A DNA stretch of 64,000 nt from Allobosea thiooxidans (GTDB lineage Bacteria > Pseudomonadota > Alphaproteobacteria > Rhizobiales > Beijerinckiaceae), in assembly GCF_900168195.1 (NCBI RefSeq), contig NZ_FUYX01000014.1:62001-126000 (forward strand), written 5' to 3'. Below the pieces are notes generated by a model. That model was given only the letters and a program-made list of their open reading frames with translations. It was not told the DNA's origin and ran no database searches. The position numbers and the translations under genes are program-made. This document shows, one piece after another, positions 35,732 to 44,796 of the stretch; the first letter of the stretch is position 1; each line of letters begins with the position of its first letter.

Positions 35732-36975
35732 GCGGCCTCCGCAAGCTTGAGGCTATCGAAGAGGGCGAGGTGTCGGCCGGCGCAGTCGGCGAGCGAAGGT
35801 GGCGCGGCGATGCCGTGGACGAGGCGCTGCCAGAGCCCGGCTTCCGCCATCGCCCGGCGCATCGCACGGGCGAGTGCGGCAGGATCCCCCGGCTGGACAT
35901 GAAGGCCGTCGATCTCGTCGCGCACCATCTCGGCCATGCCGCCGATATTGCTGACGATCAGCGGCCGGCGATGCTGGAAGGCCTCCTGGATGACGAGCGG
36001 CGCGTTCTCCCACCAGATCGAGGGCATCACGACCCAATCGACCTCGGCCATCAGCGCCGGCACCTCGTCGCGCCGATACGGCCCGCAATGGGTGACGACG
36101 CCCCCGGCCTCGGCCAGCGCGCCATCGAGCGCGGTGGTGAAGGCCTCGCTCTGGAACGGCGCCCCGCCATGGATGCGCAGCGTGAACTCGCTTTCGGCGG
36201 AGGATTGCAGCAGCCGGGCGGCCTTCAGCAGCGGGAGGACGCCCTTCCACGGATTCAGATTGCCGAAATAGCCGAAGCTCGTGCGCCGGCCCCCGCCCGA
36301 CCGGTGCGGCGCCGGTTCCTGCGGCGGGCGGGCATTGGCGATGACCTCGATCTTCTCGGCCGGCAGCCCCCAGTCGACATAGCGCTGACGCAGGAAGTTG
36401 CTGGGCGCTACGAAGCGGTCGACGGCGGCGAGATGGGTCTTGATGAAGCGCTCGCGCAGCAGGAAGCGGTCGGAGCCGATCTCGGGAAAGCAGCCATGGC
36501 AGCCGGCGGGTGAGGCGCCCGAACAGCGCTGGCGGTCGCCGGGGCGGACCATCAGCCCGTCATGGTGGCAGATCGGATAGTAGTCGTGCAGCGTCATGAC
36601 GATCGCCGCCTGAGGCAGCAGCCGACGCGCCAGCGTCAGGAATTCGGCGCCGATCAGCACGAGATGATGGATATGGATTACGTCGGGCCGGAATTCGCCA
36701 AGCAGCGAAGCGAGATCCTGCAACGTGCCGTAGTGATCGATCTGGCTGAGATGGAAACGGTCGAAATGTCCGCTCCAGAGCAGCACGTCGTCGCCGACCG
36801 ATTGCAGCGCCGTGCCGGGATGCGGCTGGCGGTGGATCGCGTTGGTCGCTCCGAGGAAGAGCACCTCGGCGCCCTGCTCGCGATAGGCGCCCGCGAGGTC
36901 GTGCGCGAAGATCTCGGTCCCGCCGGGATGCAGCTGCGGGTGATTGTGCGCGACGACGAGGATGCGGCGGCTCAT
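35728..36975 (-). CDS. GT4-family glycosyltransferase
   Basis: 415 aa from the ATG at 36975 (ATGA overlap with the methyltransferase stop). GT-B fold: ILVVAHNHPQLHPGGTEIFA, HIHHLVLIGAEFL, a Cys-containing insertion (ICHHDG..., CSGASPAGCHGCFPE), nucleotide-sugar domain FGYFGNLNPWKGVLPLL and WWENAPLVIQEAFQHRRPLI. Clear paralogue of the transferase at 31481-32791. Cytoplasmic; acts in the same pathway on an unknown acceptor. Confidence 0.9.
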   Translation of the reverse strand: MSRRILVVAHNHPQLHPGGTEIFAHDLAGAYREQGAEVLFLGATNAIHRQPHPGTALQSVGDDVLLWSGHFDRFHLSQIDHYGTLQDLASLLGEFRPDVIHIHHLVLIGAEFLTLARRLLPQAAIVMTLHDYYPICHHDGLMVRPGDRQRCSGASPAGCHGCFPEIGSDRFLLRERFIKTHLAAVDRFVAPSNFLRQRYVDWGLPAEKIEVIANARPPQEPAPHRSGGGRRTSFGYFGNLNPWKGVLPLLKAARLLQSSAESEFTLRIHGGAPFQSEAFTTALDGALAEAGGVVTHCGPYRRDEVPALMAEVDWVVMPSIWWENAPLVIQEAFQHRRPLIVSNIGGMAEMVRDEIDGLHVQPGDPAALARAMRRAMAEAGLWQRLVHGIAAPPSLADCAGRHLALFDSLKLAEAA

Positions 36976-37805
36976 GCCCTGCCTCCCGGCTTCGTCGCGA
37001 TCAGGAGATCCTGATAATGGGCGGCGCTGATGCCGCGCCAATGGCCCGGGCGCAGCACCTCGACTGCGAGCCCGGCCTGCGTCGCCTGCTCCAGCAGGAA
37101 ACTGCTATCGATGCCGGCGGCGGCGAGCGGCGCCTCGTCGATGGCGTACCAGCCCGGCCCGTCCTGCCAGCGCTTGAACGACAGTCGCTCCTGCCCCGTG
37201 GCGCTGCCGTCGATCGCGAAGGCGGTGAGGAAGAGGCGCCCGCCCGGCGCCAGCAGGCGCGAAGCCTCCTGCAGATAGACCACGAGCTCGTCCGGCGGCA
37301 GATGCGTCGCGACCGAGGTCATCGTGATGAAATCGAAGCTGCCATTGGCGAAGCCGAAGCGGACCTCGATGCCCGGCAGCGAGCCCCGCGGATTGTAGAG
37401 CGGGTGGGCGATGTCGAGGCGCTGGAAGCGGAAGCGCGGATAGGCCGGCGTGATCGTCTGGGCGCACCAGAGGATGCCTTCCATCACCGGATCGACGCCG
37501 TCATAGCTGCCGCGCTCGGAATCGAGATACTGCGTCAGCGGCACGGCCATGCGGCCGATGCCGCAGCCGATGTCGAAGACGCGCTCATGCGGCTTGAGCC
37601 GGCCGATGCGGACGAAATGGCCGAGGAATTCGGCACCGATGGCGCGATAGTCGCCATCGCCGACGAAAATCGAATCCGGCGGCGGATGCGGCATGAACCG
37701 GTTGGTCTGCAGCGCAGCCAGCAACCAGTCGAGCTCCGGTCCGCCGGCGGCTTCCGCCGGTGCCGGTTCGGCTGCGATCTGTTTCAGGGCCGTCATTGCC
37801 GTCAT
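36972..37805 (-). CDS. SAM-dependent methyltransferase (class I)
   Basis: 277 aa from the ATG at 37805 (ATGA overlap with the GT2 gene). Motif I VFDIGCGIGRMAVPL near residue 80, acidic residue after beta 2 in YDGVDPV, motif FDFITMTSVATHLPPDE and LLAPGGRLFLTAF. In a glycan operon it most likely O- or N-methylates a sugar, often a chain cap. The N-terminal 50 residues (Ala/Pro-rich, then RFMPHPPPDSIFVGDGDY) belong to a subgroup seen near glycosyltransferases. Confidence 0.9.
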   Translation of the reverse strand: MTAMTALKQIAAEPAPAEAAGGPELDWLLAALQTNRFMPHPPPDSIFVGDGDYRAIGAEFLGHFVRIGRLKPHERVFDIGCGIGRMAVPLTQYLDSERGSYDGVDPVMEGILWCAQTITPAYPRFRFQRLDIAHPLYNPRGSLPGIEVRFGFANGSFDFITMTSVATHLPPDELVVYLQEASRLLAPGGRLFLTAFAIDGSATGQERLSFKRWQDGPGWYAIDEAPLAAAGIDSSFLLEQATQAGLAVEVLRPGHWRGISAAHYQDLLIATKPGGRA

Positions 37806-40093
37806 GCCGCGGTCGCTCTCCTGAAGCTGAAGCGGGGAACAAGATCGGGTTCGCTCGGCGCGGGCGCGTGCAGCAGCGCGGGCTCGGCAGAGGAACTCTC
37901 GAAGGCCTGCATCAGCGCGTCGATCTGGGCGTCCCAGCGCCGCGTCTGGAGCCAGGAATTGTGCTGGGAGGCGGCGCCGCGCGTGTAGTCGGTGCTGCGG
38001 GCGATCGACTGGCGCTCGAGATGGTAGAGCGCGACATCGGGCGCATAGATGATGCCGAAGCCGGCGCGCCGAACCTTGAGGCACAGGTCGCTGTCCTCGT
38101 AATCGCCGATCACATAGCTCTCATCGAAACCCTCGAGCTCGGTGAACAGCGCGCGCGAGATGACGACGCAGGCACCGGTGACGCCCGGGACGGGCCGCTC
38201 GACATTGGCCGGGCCATAGGAGCCGGGCATGCCCTTGAAGTAATGATGGTTGAGCCAGACGCCCTTGCTGTCGCGCTTGAAGAAGAGCCCGGCATGCTGC
38301 AGCGAGCCGTCATCATAGAGCAGCTTCGGGCCGACCGCGCCGACCCGGCCACGCCGGTCAAGCTTCCCGATCAGCGCCGGCAGCCAGCCATTGCCGGCCG
38401 GGATCACGTCCGAATTGACCATCGCCAGCACTTCGCCGCGCGCCTGCCGCGCGCCGGCGTTGCAGGCGGCCGAGAAGCCGCCATTGCGCTTCATCGCGAC
38501 GAGCTGCATCGGCAGGCCATAGGCGAGGTGAAGCCCGCCGAGCAGATGCGCGACCTCGGCCTCGTGCTCGGGAGAATCGAGCACGTAGACGAGCTCGGCA
38601 TTCTCAACGAACCAGGGATCGCCGGCGAAGGCGGCGACCTGCACGCGCAGGAAATCGTAGACGCGGTAGAGCGGGATCACCACCGAGGCCCTGGGCCGTG
38701 CCGGGGCGCGGCCGAACGTCGTCACCACGGGATCGGCGCGGTTCTCGCGCAGGTCCTCCTGGCAGGCGGCGAGGATCGGCGCGAGCGTCGTCTCGATCAT
38801 CGCGGCCGTGAGGTATTGCGGCGGGATCGCCGTCAGAGCCCGGGCCCGGATCGTCGCGGCGTCAGCCGGCTGCACCGGCGGGCGCAGCGTCAGGGTCGTG
38901 CCCGACCGCAGCTTGATCTCGCAGCGTGGCTGGAGGACGGGCGCGCCGGAGGCGTAATCGGAGGCGAAGGCGGCGAAGCCAGTGGCGGGGCGGGTTTCGC
39001 CCTCGGTACCGCTCGGCAGGCGCACCGGGAAGCGCTGCAACCCGGCGAGCATGGCGATCGGCTCGCCGGAGCCGCGATGGAGCAGCACCTCGTCGAGAAG
39101 ATCATCGGGATCGCGCAGCCAGCCGCCGATCAGGAGGCCCGCCCGGTTGCAGACCGCTAGGTCGAGCTCGGCGGCGGGAAGGTCGTCGTTGCGGCGGACA
39201 TGCTGCACGGCCAGCGGCACCCGACGCTGCATCTCGACCGCCAGCAGACGGCCGCGCTCGGACAGGCCGGAGAGCTGCTCGACGACCCAGTTGCGCAGCC
39301 CGTCGCGGCTGGCGGCCTTGCCCGCCCACCAGCGGCCGAGCGAAGGCGCAGCCTGCCGGACCGGCAGGCTGCGCACCACCAGAGACCGTTCGGCCTGAAG
39401 GATCAGCAGCCCGCCGCGGACCGGCGGCGCATCGAGCACGAGATGGAGTTCACGCTTGCCGCCACGGTCGGGTGCGCCGACGCGGGAGGCGAGATCGAGA
39501 CGGGTGAGGCCGGCGCTGTCCAGCCGCGCGGCGGAGCGCAGCGCAGTAAAATCGCCGGGGACGGCGGTCTCGCACAGCCAGCGCCCTTCGACCAGCGAAG
39601 CAGCCGGCTGGATCGCCACCGGCTTCGGGGTCAGCGCCAGCAGGAGCTGGCGCAGGAAGGAGAGGTAGTTCGGAATCGCGGCAAGGCCGAACAGGGACGG
39701 CCAGGCGCCGACGAGGGCGTTGGCAAGCGTCAGCCGCGCCTGGGGCGTGAGCTCCTGCAGCAGCGCAACCGGGTCGGCGAGCCCGTGGACGAGGCCCGGG
39801 TCGAAGGCGGCGGTGACGTCGCCCTGCGGGCCGTGGTCCGACAGGGTCGCGACGATGCTCTCATGGCCCGACGCGCGAAAGGCGACCGCCAGCCGCTCAC
39901 GCCCGTCGCGCAGGCCGAGCAGGACCGAAGCGGCGGCGAGGCGCCGCCCGCCCCCCGCAAGCGTAATCGTGGGCTTGCCGAACGGCGCGGCATCAAGCGT
40001 CCAGCACAGCAGGAACACGGAGCCGCCGAGGCGGTGGATCTCGAGCTGCGTCGGGGCTGCTACTGCCGTGGCGGCGGGCGCGAGCGAAAGCAT
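37802..40093 (-). CDS. Large GT2-family glycosyltransferase with N-terminal accessory domains
   Basis: 763 aa from the ATG at 40093, with AGGAA upstream; an upstream in-frame start would give a Pro-rich extension unlike the family. Residues 1-330: unknown accessory region; about 330-430: beta domain with LLIGGWLRDPDDLLDEVLL; about 490-730: canonical GT2 domain with ASVVIPLYRVYDFLRVQVAA, MKRNGGFSAACNAGARQARG, MVNSDVIPAGNGWL (DxD-type metal site), HAGLFFKRDSKG and GFDESYVIGDYEDSDLCLKV (ED general-base region). Rhamnosyltransferase-like. First gene of the ten-gene operon; the terminator-like hairpin at 40208-40258 separates it from the RTX gene. Confidence 0.9.
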   Translation of the reverse strand: MLSLAPAATAVAAPTQLEIHRLGGSVFLLCWTLDAAPFGKPTITLAGGGRRLAAASVLLGLRDGRERLAVAFRASGHESIVATLSDHGPQGDVTAAFDPGLVHGLADPVALLQELTPQARLTLANALVGAWPSLFGLAAIPNYLSFLRQLLLALTPKPVAIQPAASLVEGRWLCETAVPGDFTALRSAARLDSAGLTRLDLASRVGAPDRGGKRELHLVLDAPPVRGGLLILQAERSLVVRSLPVRQAAPSLGRWWAGKAASRDGLRNWVVEQLSGLSERGRLLAVEMQRRVPLAVQHVRRNDDLPAAELDLAVCNRAGLLIGGWLRDPDDLLDEVLLHRGSGEPIAMLAGLQRFPVRLPSGTEGETRPATGFAAFASDYASGAPVLQPRCEIKLRSGTTLTLRPPVQPADAATIRARALTAIPPQYLTAAMIETTLAPILAACQEDLRENRADPVVTTFGRAPARPRASVVIPLYRVYDFLRVQVAAFAGDPWFVENAELVYVLDSPEHEAEVAHLLGGLHLAYGLPMQLVAMKRNGGFSAACNAGARQARGEVLAMVNSDVIPAGNGWLPALIGKLDRRGRVGAVGPKLLYDDGSLQHAGLFFKRDSKGVWLNHHYFKGMPGSYGPANVERPVPGVTGACVVISRALFTELEGFDESYVIGDYEDSDLCLKVRRAGFGIIYAPDVALYHLERQSIARSTDYTRGAASQHNSWLQTRRWDAQIDALMQAFESSSAEPALLHAPAPSEPDLVPRFSFRRATAA

Positions 40094-40207
40094 GGGCGCG
40101 TTCCTGCAGGTGGGACGGGTGGCACCGGGCGCGAAGTCCGGCGCCGGGCCGGGGCAATCCCGCTGAAGCCGCATCGCGGCGTCGGGCTGCCCCGGGGATT
40201 CGGAATA

Positions 40208-40258
40208 GGCGCTCCCCGCCTCCCGCCGGCCGGAGCACGAGCGGGAGGAAGGAGCGCC
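40208..40258 (-). terminator. Long hairpin between the RTX gene and the glycan operon
   Basis: GGCGCTCC (40208-40215) pairs with GGAGCGCC (40251-40258) and CCTCCCGC (40219-40226) with GCGGGAGG (40241-40248), giving a 16-bp interrupted stem. It starts ten bases downstream of the RTX stop codon on the minus strand. There is no strong T-run; it may act as an mRNA-stabilising or attenuating structure. Confidence 0.6.
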
Positions 40259-40268
40259 GATCCTCCGA

Positions 40269-41063
40269 TCAGGCGACCGAGAAGTAGGTGTTCGGGTCGG
40301 CCTGGACGTCCTCGGCGGTGACGCCGACGAGGGTCAGGGTGTCGCCATGACCGAGGTCGATGACGGCATTGCCGCCCACGGTCGTCGCGCGCGCCGCCAC
40401 ATCCTCGGCCGAGGACACGCCGGTGCCGTTGATGTCGGACGCGATCTGCAGCATGTCCGAGCCGGCCTCGAAATCGAGCACGACGTCGTTGCCGCCGCCA
40501 CCGGCGAAGACGAAGACGTCGCTGCCGGCACCGCCATGCAGGGTGTCGTCCCCGGCGCCGCCGAAGAGCATGTCGTCTCCGGCACCACCCTGGAGCACGT
40601 CGTTGCCGGCACCGCCATAGAGGATATCGGCACCCTCATTGCCCTGCAGCACGTCATTGCCTTCGCCACCCTGCAGGATGTCGTTGCCAGTGCCGCCCTG
40701 CAGGATGTCGTTGCCTTCGCCGCCGATCAGCACGTCGTCGTCGGCATTGCCACGCAGGATGTCGTCTCCGGCGCCGCCGACCAGCGTGTCGCTGCCCTCG
40801 CCGCCGAACAGCGCATCATTGCCCGCGTCACCCGAGAGCACGTCGTCACCAAGTCCGCCGAACAGGGCGTCGTCGCCCTCCCCGCCGAACAGGGCGTCGT
40901 TGCCGCCCTCACCATAGAGAAGGTCGTTGCCTTCCTCTCCCAAGAGCGAGTCGACCTGGTCGCCGCCCTTGACGATATCGTCGCCGGCTCCGGCGAGAAT
41001 CACGTCACTGAATCGACTTCCAATCAAAAAGTCGTCGAAAGCACTTCCTTCGATCGTGGCCAT
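40269..41063 (-). CDS. Small RTX (GGxGxDxLx repeat) calcium-binding secreted protein
   Basis: 264 aa from the ATG at 41063, preceded by AGGAGG. Residues about 24-185 are 18 uninterrupted nonapeptide repeats of GGxGxDxLx type, forming a calcium-bound parallel beta-roll outside the cell. Residues 186-264 ([20 protein letters not shown], then [14 protein letters not shown], and an acidic/aromatic end) match the uncleaved C-terminal signal region of type I secretion substrates. There is no enzymatic or adhesin domain: only 23 residues precede the repeats. The ABC exporter and adaptor genes lie 295 bp upstream on the same strand, so this is their probable cargo. Confidence 0.93.
   Translation of the reverse strand: MATIEGSAFDDFLIGSRFSDVILAGAGDDIVKGGDQVDSLLGEEGNDLLYGEGGNDALFGGEGDDALFGGLGDDVLSGDAGNDALFGGEGSDTLVGGAGDDILRGNADDDVLIGGEGNDILQGGTGNDILQGGEGNDVLQGNEGADILYGGAGNDVLQGGAGDDMLFGGAGDDTLHGGAGSDVFVFAGGGGNDVVLDFEAGSDMLQIASDINGTGVSSAEDVAARATTVGGNAVIDLGHGDTLTLVGVTAEDVQADPNTYFSVA
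40509..40994 (-). repeat. 18 tandem 27-bp units encoding the RTX nonapeptides
   Basis: Continuous coding tandem repeat inside the RTX gene; each 27-bp unit encodes one calcium-binding nonapeptide. Units have diverged at the DNA level but keep length, with no indels. Recognised from the protein period (G-G-x-G-x-D-x-L-x). Confidence 0.9.
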
Positions 41064-41358
41064 CCGGCACCTCCTGAGCGATCTGATGAGCCTGGCATCG
41101 GTCGGCGGATGCAACCGCGGAATCCAGATCCAGGCAGGTTCCGACAGCATTTATGCATCATGCCGTCGCTCGACAGCCTAAGGCTTACTCAACAATCAGG
41201 CTGCATCAAGACTTTTATTATGACTATTTTGCGATGCAGCACAGTTTGGACTTTATTTTTCTGAGGTAAATCACCAGATATTGGGAAGAATACATTTCCA
41301 AATTCGAAATATTACTTTTAGCCCCCTCACATCCCTTCAAAGGGCGAAGGAACCAGGC
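41064..41358. other. AT-rich intergenic region upstream of the RTX gene
   Basis: 295 bp between the HlyD-type adaptor gene and the RTX gene, markedly AT-richer (about 41150-41320) than the surrounding coding DNA. It should carry the RTX promoter. I cannot pick one -35/-10 pair with confidence, and see no gene. Confidence 0.5.
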
Positions 41359-42714
41359 TCAGTCCTCGCGGAAAGCACGGTTGAAGCTGTCGGTGAACGG
41401 GGACAGCAGATAGTCGATCGCCCGGCGCTCGCCGTTGACGATCATCACCTCGGCGGTCATCCCGGCATGGAGCGGGACCTTGTAGTCGCGCAGGCTCTTC
41501 GGATCGATCTCGGCGCGCACCACGAAATACGGCACGCCGGTCTTCTCATCGACGAGCTGGTCCGGCGCGACATAGGCGACCTTCGCCTGCAGCGGGGGCA
41601 ACAGCCTCGAATTGAATGCGGTCAGCCGAACGCGGGTGCTCGAGCCGACGCGGACCGCGTCGATGTCGCGCGGATCCACCTTGGCCTCGACGATCAGCGG
41701 CTCATTCTCCGGCACGATATCGAGGATCGCCTCGCCCGCCGTGATGACGCTGCCGGCCGTCCGCATCCGGATATTGGCGACGATGCCTTCCTGCGGCGAA
41801 GTCACCACCAGCCGGCGCAGCACGTCCTCCGCCTGCACGATGCGCTCGGTGACCTCCGAGAGCAGGAGCTGGGATTCCTGGATCTCCCCACCGATATCGT
41901 TCTGGCGCTCCAGGCTGATCGAGAGGATTTCGAGATTGGCGCCGGCGACCGCCTGCTCGGCCTTCGCCTTGCGGGCGGTGAACTCGCCTACCCTGCCGGC
42001 GAGCTCGCTCTGCTTGGTCTGCAGCTCGACCAGCTGGCTGCGCTTGGCGTAACGCTTCTCATAGAGGTCGGCCATGATCTTGACCTCCTCGTCGATCAGC
42101 GAGCGCTGCTGAATGGTGGCATCGATCTGGGCCTTCAGCGCATCGGCCTCGGCCTGGTGCTGCTCGATGACGCGCTGCTGAATATGGACCTTGCCGTCAT
42201 GGACCTGGGCGCGGGACTTGAACAATCCCTGCTCGGCCCGCAGCACCTCGCGCGCGATCGGCGAATTCATCCGCGCGATATCCTCGGGAAAGGCGATCGC
42301 GGCCGCGTCGGTCTGCTCGGCCCGCAGACGCGCGAGCTTGGCCTCCAGGCCGATACGCTTGGCCTGCAGCTGCTGCAGCTCGGCGCGGGCGCGCGCATCC
42401 TCGAGCCGCAGCAGCGGTTCGTTCTGGGCGACGCGTTCGCCCTCGGCCTTGAGCAGCGTCTTCAGGATGCCGCCTTCGAGATGGCTGACGGTCTTGCGCT
42501 TGTTGTCGACCGCGACGACACCGTTGGCGACGGCGGCATTGTCCAGCCGCGCCGTCACGGCCCAGGCGCCGAAGCCGCCGAAGCCGACCCCGATCGCCGC
42601 CGCCCCGGCCAGCACCAGGCTGCGCAGGCTGGGCGTGCGCTCGTCGGGCACGTCCGGTTGGTTCGAGGCCACGAGCGCCCGCTCCGGGCGCCGGATCAGC
42701 GAGCGCCCGGTCAT
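41359..42714 (-). CDS. HlyD/PrtE-type membrane fusion protein of a type I secretion system
   Basis: 451 aa from the ATG at 42714 (ATGA overlap with the ABC gene). A short cytoplasmic N-terminus, one TM helix (LVLAGAAAIGVGFGGFGAWAV), then the lipoyl/barrel-sandwich half (VVAVDNKRKTVSHLEGGILK), a long alpha-helical hairpin (about 130-310) and the second half with VTSPQEGIVANIRMRTAGSV and a beta-barrel domain. Links the inner-membrane ABC exporter to an outer-membrane TolC-type channel, which is not encoded in the window. Confidence 0.94.
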   Translation of the reverse strand: MTGRSLIRRPERALVASNQPDVPDERTPSLRSLVLAGAAAIGVGFGGFGAWAVTARLDNAAVANGVVAVDNKRKTVSHLEGGILKTLLKAEGERVAQNEPLLRLEDARARAELQQLQAKRIGLEAKLARLRAEQTDAAAIAFPEDIARMNSPIAREVLRAEQGLFKSRAQVHDGKVHIQQRVIEQHQAEADALKAQIDATIQQRSLIDEEVKIMADLYEKRYAKRSQLVELQTKQSELAGRVGEFTARKAKAEQAVAGANLEILSISLERQNDIGGEIQESQLLLSEVTERIVQAEDVLRRLVVTSPQEGIVANIRMRTAGSVITAGEAILDIVPENEPLIVEAKVDPRDIDAVRVGSSTRVRLTAFNSRLLPPLQAKVAYVAPDQLVDEKTGVPYFVVRAEIDPKSLRDYKVPLHAGMTAEVMIVNGERRAIDYLLSPFTDSFNRAFRED

Positions 42715-44471
42715 GCCGTCACCCCACGGATCGGAGTCGGTCCGGCGGCAGCCGGCGCATTGGCGGCGGGTTCGATCTCGACCCGACCGCCGGGCGTGAT
42801 CATGCCGGCGATGGCGGCGCGCGGGCCGAACTGCTGGACGCGGCCCTCGCGCAGCACGAGGAGCTTGTCGACGACCTGCATCACCGAAGGCCGGTGGGCG
42901 ATCAGCACGACGATCGCCCCGCTCTCGCGCGCCGCCGCGATAGCCCGGATCAGGCTCTGCTCGCCCTCGGCGTCGAGATTGGCGTTGGGCTCGTCGAGCA
43001 CGATGAGCCGCGGCATGCCGTAGAGCGCACGGGCCAGGCCGATGCGCTGGCGCTGGCCGCCGGAGAGGTTGAAGTCGCCGTCGTTGACATTGGTGTCGTA
43101 GCCCAGCGGCAGGCGGCCGATCAGCTCGTGCACGCCGGCGATGCGGGCCGCTTCGAGGATGGCGTGGGGATCGGGCTCGCGCATCCGGGCGATGTTCTCG
43201 GCGATCGTGCCGTTCAGCAGCGACACCGATTGCGGCAAGTAGCCGACCATGGCGCCGAACGAGCCGCGCTCCCACAGGAAGGTGCTGTGGCCGTCGAGAT
43301 AGATGCCGCCGACATTCGGCTTCAGCACGCCGACGAGCAGCCGCGCCAAGGTCGACTTGCCCGCACCGGAGGGGCCGACGACGCCCAGCACCTCGCCCGG
43401 CTGCAGGGAGAAGGAGACGCCCTTGATCACCGTCTGCTCCGAACCCGACGGAGCGAAGACCGCGCGATCGACCACGAGTTCGCCCTCGCAGGGCGGCGTC
43501 GGCACGGTCTGGCGCTGCGAGCTGCGCGAGACGACCAGTTCGCGCACGCGCTTCCAGGCCGCGGCGGCGAGAATCCACTGGCGCCAGTCCGAGATCATCG
43601 AATCGAAGGGTGCGAGCAGCCGCCCGAGCAGGATGCTGGCCGCCATCAACGTACCGGCGGTGACCTCGTTGCTGATGATCAGGGTCGCGCCCGTCGCATA
43701 GATGGCGAGCTGCATCGTCATCCGGGACGAGCGCGTCACGGCCGCGATGAACTTGCCGCGCCGCGTGCCCATGTCGAGCTGCTCGATCATGGCGAGCTGC
43801 TGGCCGCGCCAGCGGCGCGCCAGCGCCGGAAGCATGCCCATCGCCTCGATGGTCTCCGAATGGCGCAGGCTGGCCCCGACCTCGTTGATGCTGGCGACAC
43901 CCGCCTCGTTGGCCTCCTTGAGCACCCGTCGGGTGAGCATGTCGGAGAGGACGCCGAGCAGCAGCAGGATGACCAGCGAGACGACGCCGACCAGGCCGTA
44001 GATCGGGTGAAGCGCGAACAGAACGGCCAGGAAGATCGGCGACCACGCCGCCTCGAGCGGCGTCGCGATGGACGAGCTCGCGATGAAGTAGCGGATGTCG
44101 TTGAGATCGCGAATCGCCTGGGTGGCCTGAGCCGAACCCTGCTCAAGCGAGGCGCTCACCGCTGACTGCAAGGCCGGCAGATTGAGCCGCCGCGCAAAAA
44201 TGCTGGCCATCGTCTGGAAGGTCAGCGAGCGGATGAACTCGATCGTGCCGTACAGCGCGAGGGCGCCGAGCGCGATCACCAGCAGCATCGTCAGCGTGTC
44301 ATAGCTGCGGCTCACGATCACGCGGTCCTGGACCTGCATCATGAACAGCGGGACCGTCAGCAGCAGCAGGTTCACGCACAGACTGAGGAAGGCCGCATAG
44401 CCGAGGCCGCCCACAAAGGATCGCTGCAGTTCACGGACAAGGGCATCAGGTGCCGGCTTCACCGCCTTCAT
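42711..44471 (-). CDS. Type I secretion ABC transporter (PrtD-like permease/ATPase)
   Basis: 586 aa from the ATG at 44471, with GGAG upstream; longer in-frame starts at 44519 and 44540 are possible. Exporter TM domain of about six helices (residues 25-320), then an ABC domain: Walker A GVVGPSGAGKSTLARLLVG, Q-loop GYLPQSVSLLNGT, signature NLSGGQRQRIGLARAL, Walker B RLIVLDEPNANLD and switch His in IAHRP. No N-terminal peptidase domain, as usual for PrtD exporters of RTX proteins. Exports unfolded substrates with a C-terminal signal in one step across both membranes; the RTX protein at 40269-41063 is the likely cargo. Confidence 0.94.
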   Translation of the reverse strand: MKAVKPAPDALVRELQRSFVGGLGYAAFLSLCVNLLLLTVPLFMMQVQDRVIVSRSYDTLTMLLVIALGALALYGTIEFIRSLTFQTMASIFARRLNLPALQSAVSASLEQGSAQATQAIRDLNDIRYFIASSSIATPLEAAWSPIFLAVLFALHPIYGLVGVVSLVILLLLGVLSDMLTRRVLKEANEAGVASINEVGASLRHSETIEAMGMLPALARRWRGQQLAMIEQLDMGTRRGKFIAAVTRSSRMTMQLAIYATGATLIISNEVTAGTLMAASILLGRLLAPFDSMISDWRQWILAAAAWKRVRELVVSRSSQRQTVPTPPCEGELVVDRAVFAPSGSEQTVIKGVSFSLQPGEVLGVVGPSGAGKSTLARLLVGVLKPNVGGIYLDGHSTFLWERGSFGAMVGYLPQSVSLLNGTIAENIARMREPDPHAILEAARIAGVHELIGRLPLGYDTNVNDGDFNLSGGQRQRIGLARALYGMPRLIVLDEPNANLDAEGEQSLIRAIAAARESGAIVVLIAHRPSVMQVVDKLLVLREGRVQQFGPRAAIAGMITPGGRVEIEPAANAPAAAGPTPIRGVTA

Positions 44472-44796
44472 GCATGTCTCCAAGGATGAGGTTGCGGGCG
44501 AGGCCAGGGGCGAATGCATCGCCGAGACCTGTCCCGCCATCAGGGTGGCAAACGTGACAAGGCGGGAGTGTCAAGATTATGACAGATTAGAATTCTATTC
44601 CATCGACTCGACATCAAGCAAATGAGGCAAAACTATGCAATATTTTGAATTTCGAATTAGTTTCCAGTCATTATGCGACTGATACGATCTTGTCTTTTGG
44701 CGAATCCAAGTGGCATGTGCTTTGCCTATAGGCTCAACTAGGCGCGGGGGAACAAACGGGATGGATTGTTCATTTTTCGATCAGGCGGGGTAAGGG
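44472..44796. other. AT-rich divergent regulatory region
   Basis: 325 bp between the type I secretion operon and the MarR gene, one of the AT-richest stretches in the window (about 44570-44700). It contains the sigma-54-like promoter at 44711-44725 pointing to the MarR gene. No gene seen. Confidence 0.6.
44711..44725 (+). promoter_or_regulatory. Sigma-54-type (-24/-12) promoter candidate
   Basis: TGGCATGTGCTTTGC matches the RpoN consensus TGGCACG-N4-TTGC with one mismatch and the exact GG-to-GC spacing. It would start transcription about 44736, some 60 bp before the MarR-family ATG. Sigma-54 promoters need an enhancer-binding protein, which is not in the window. A chance match cannot be excluded. 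Confidence 0.5.

Noticed and set aside
40509-40994. Regularly spaced repeats that could suggest a CRISPR array.
   Set aside because: Unit length is 27 bp without unique spacers, and all units encode RTX nonapeptides in one frame.
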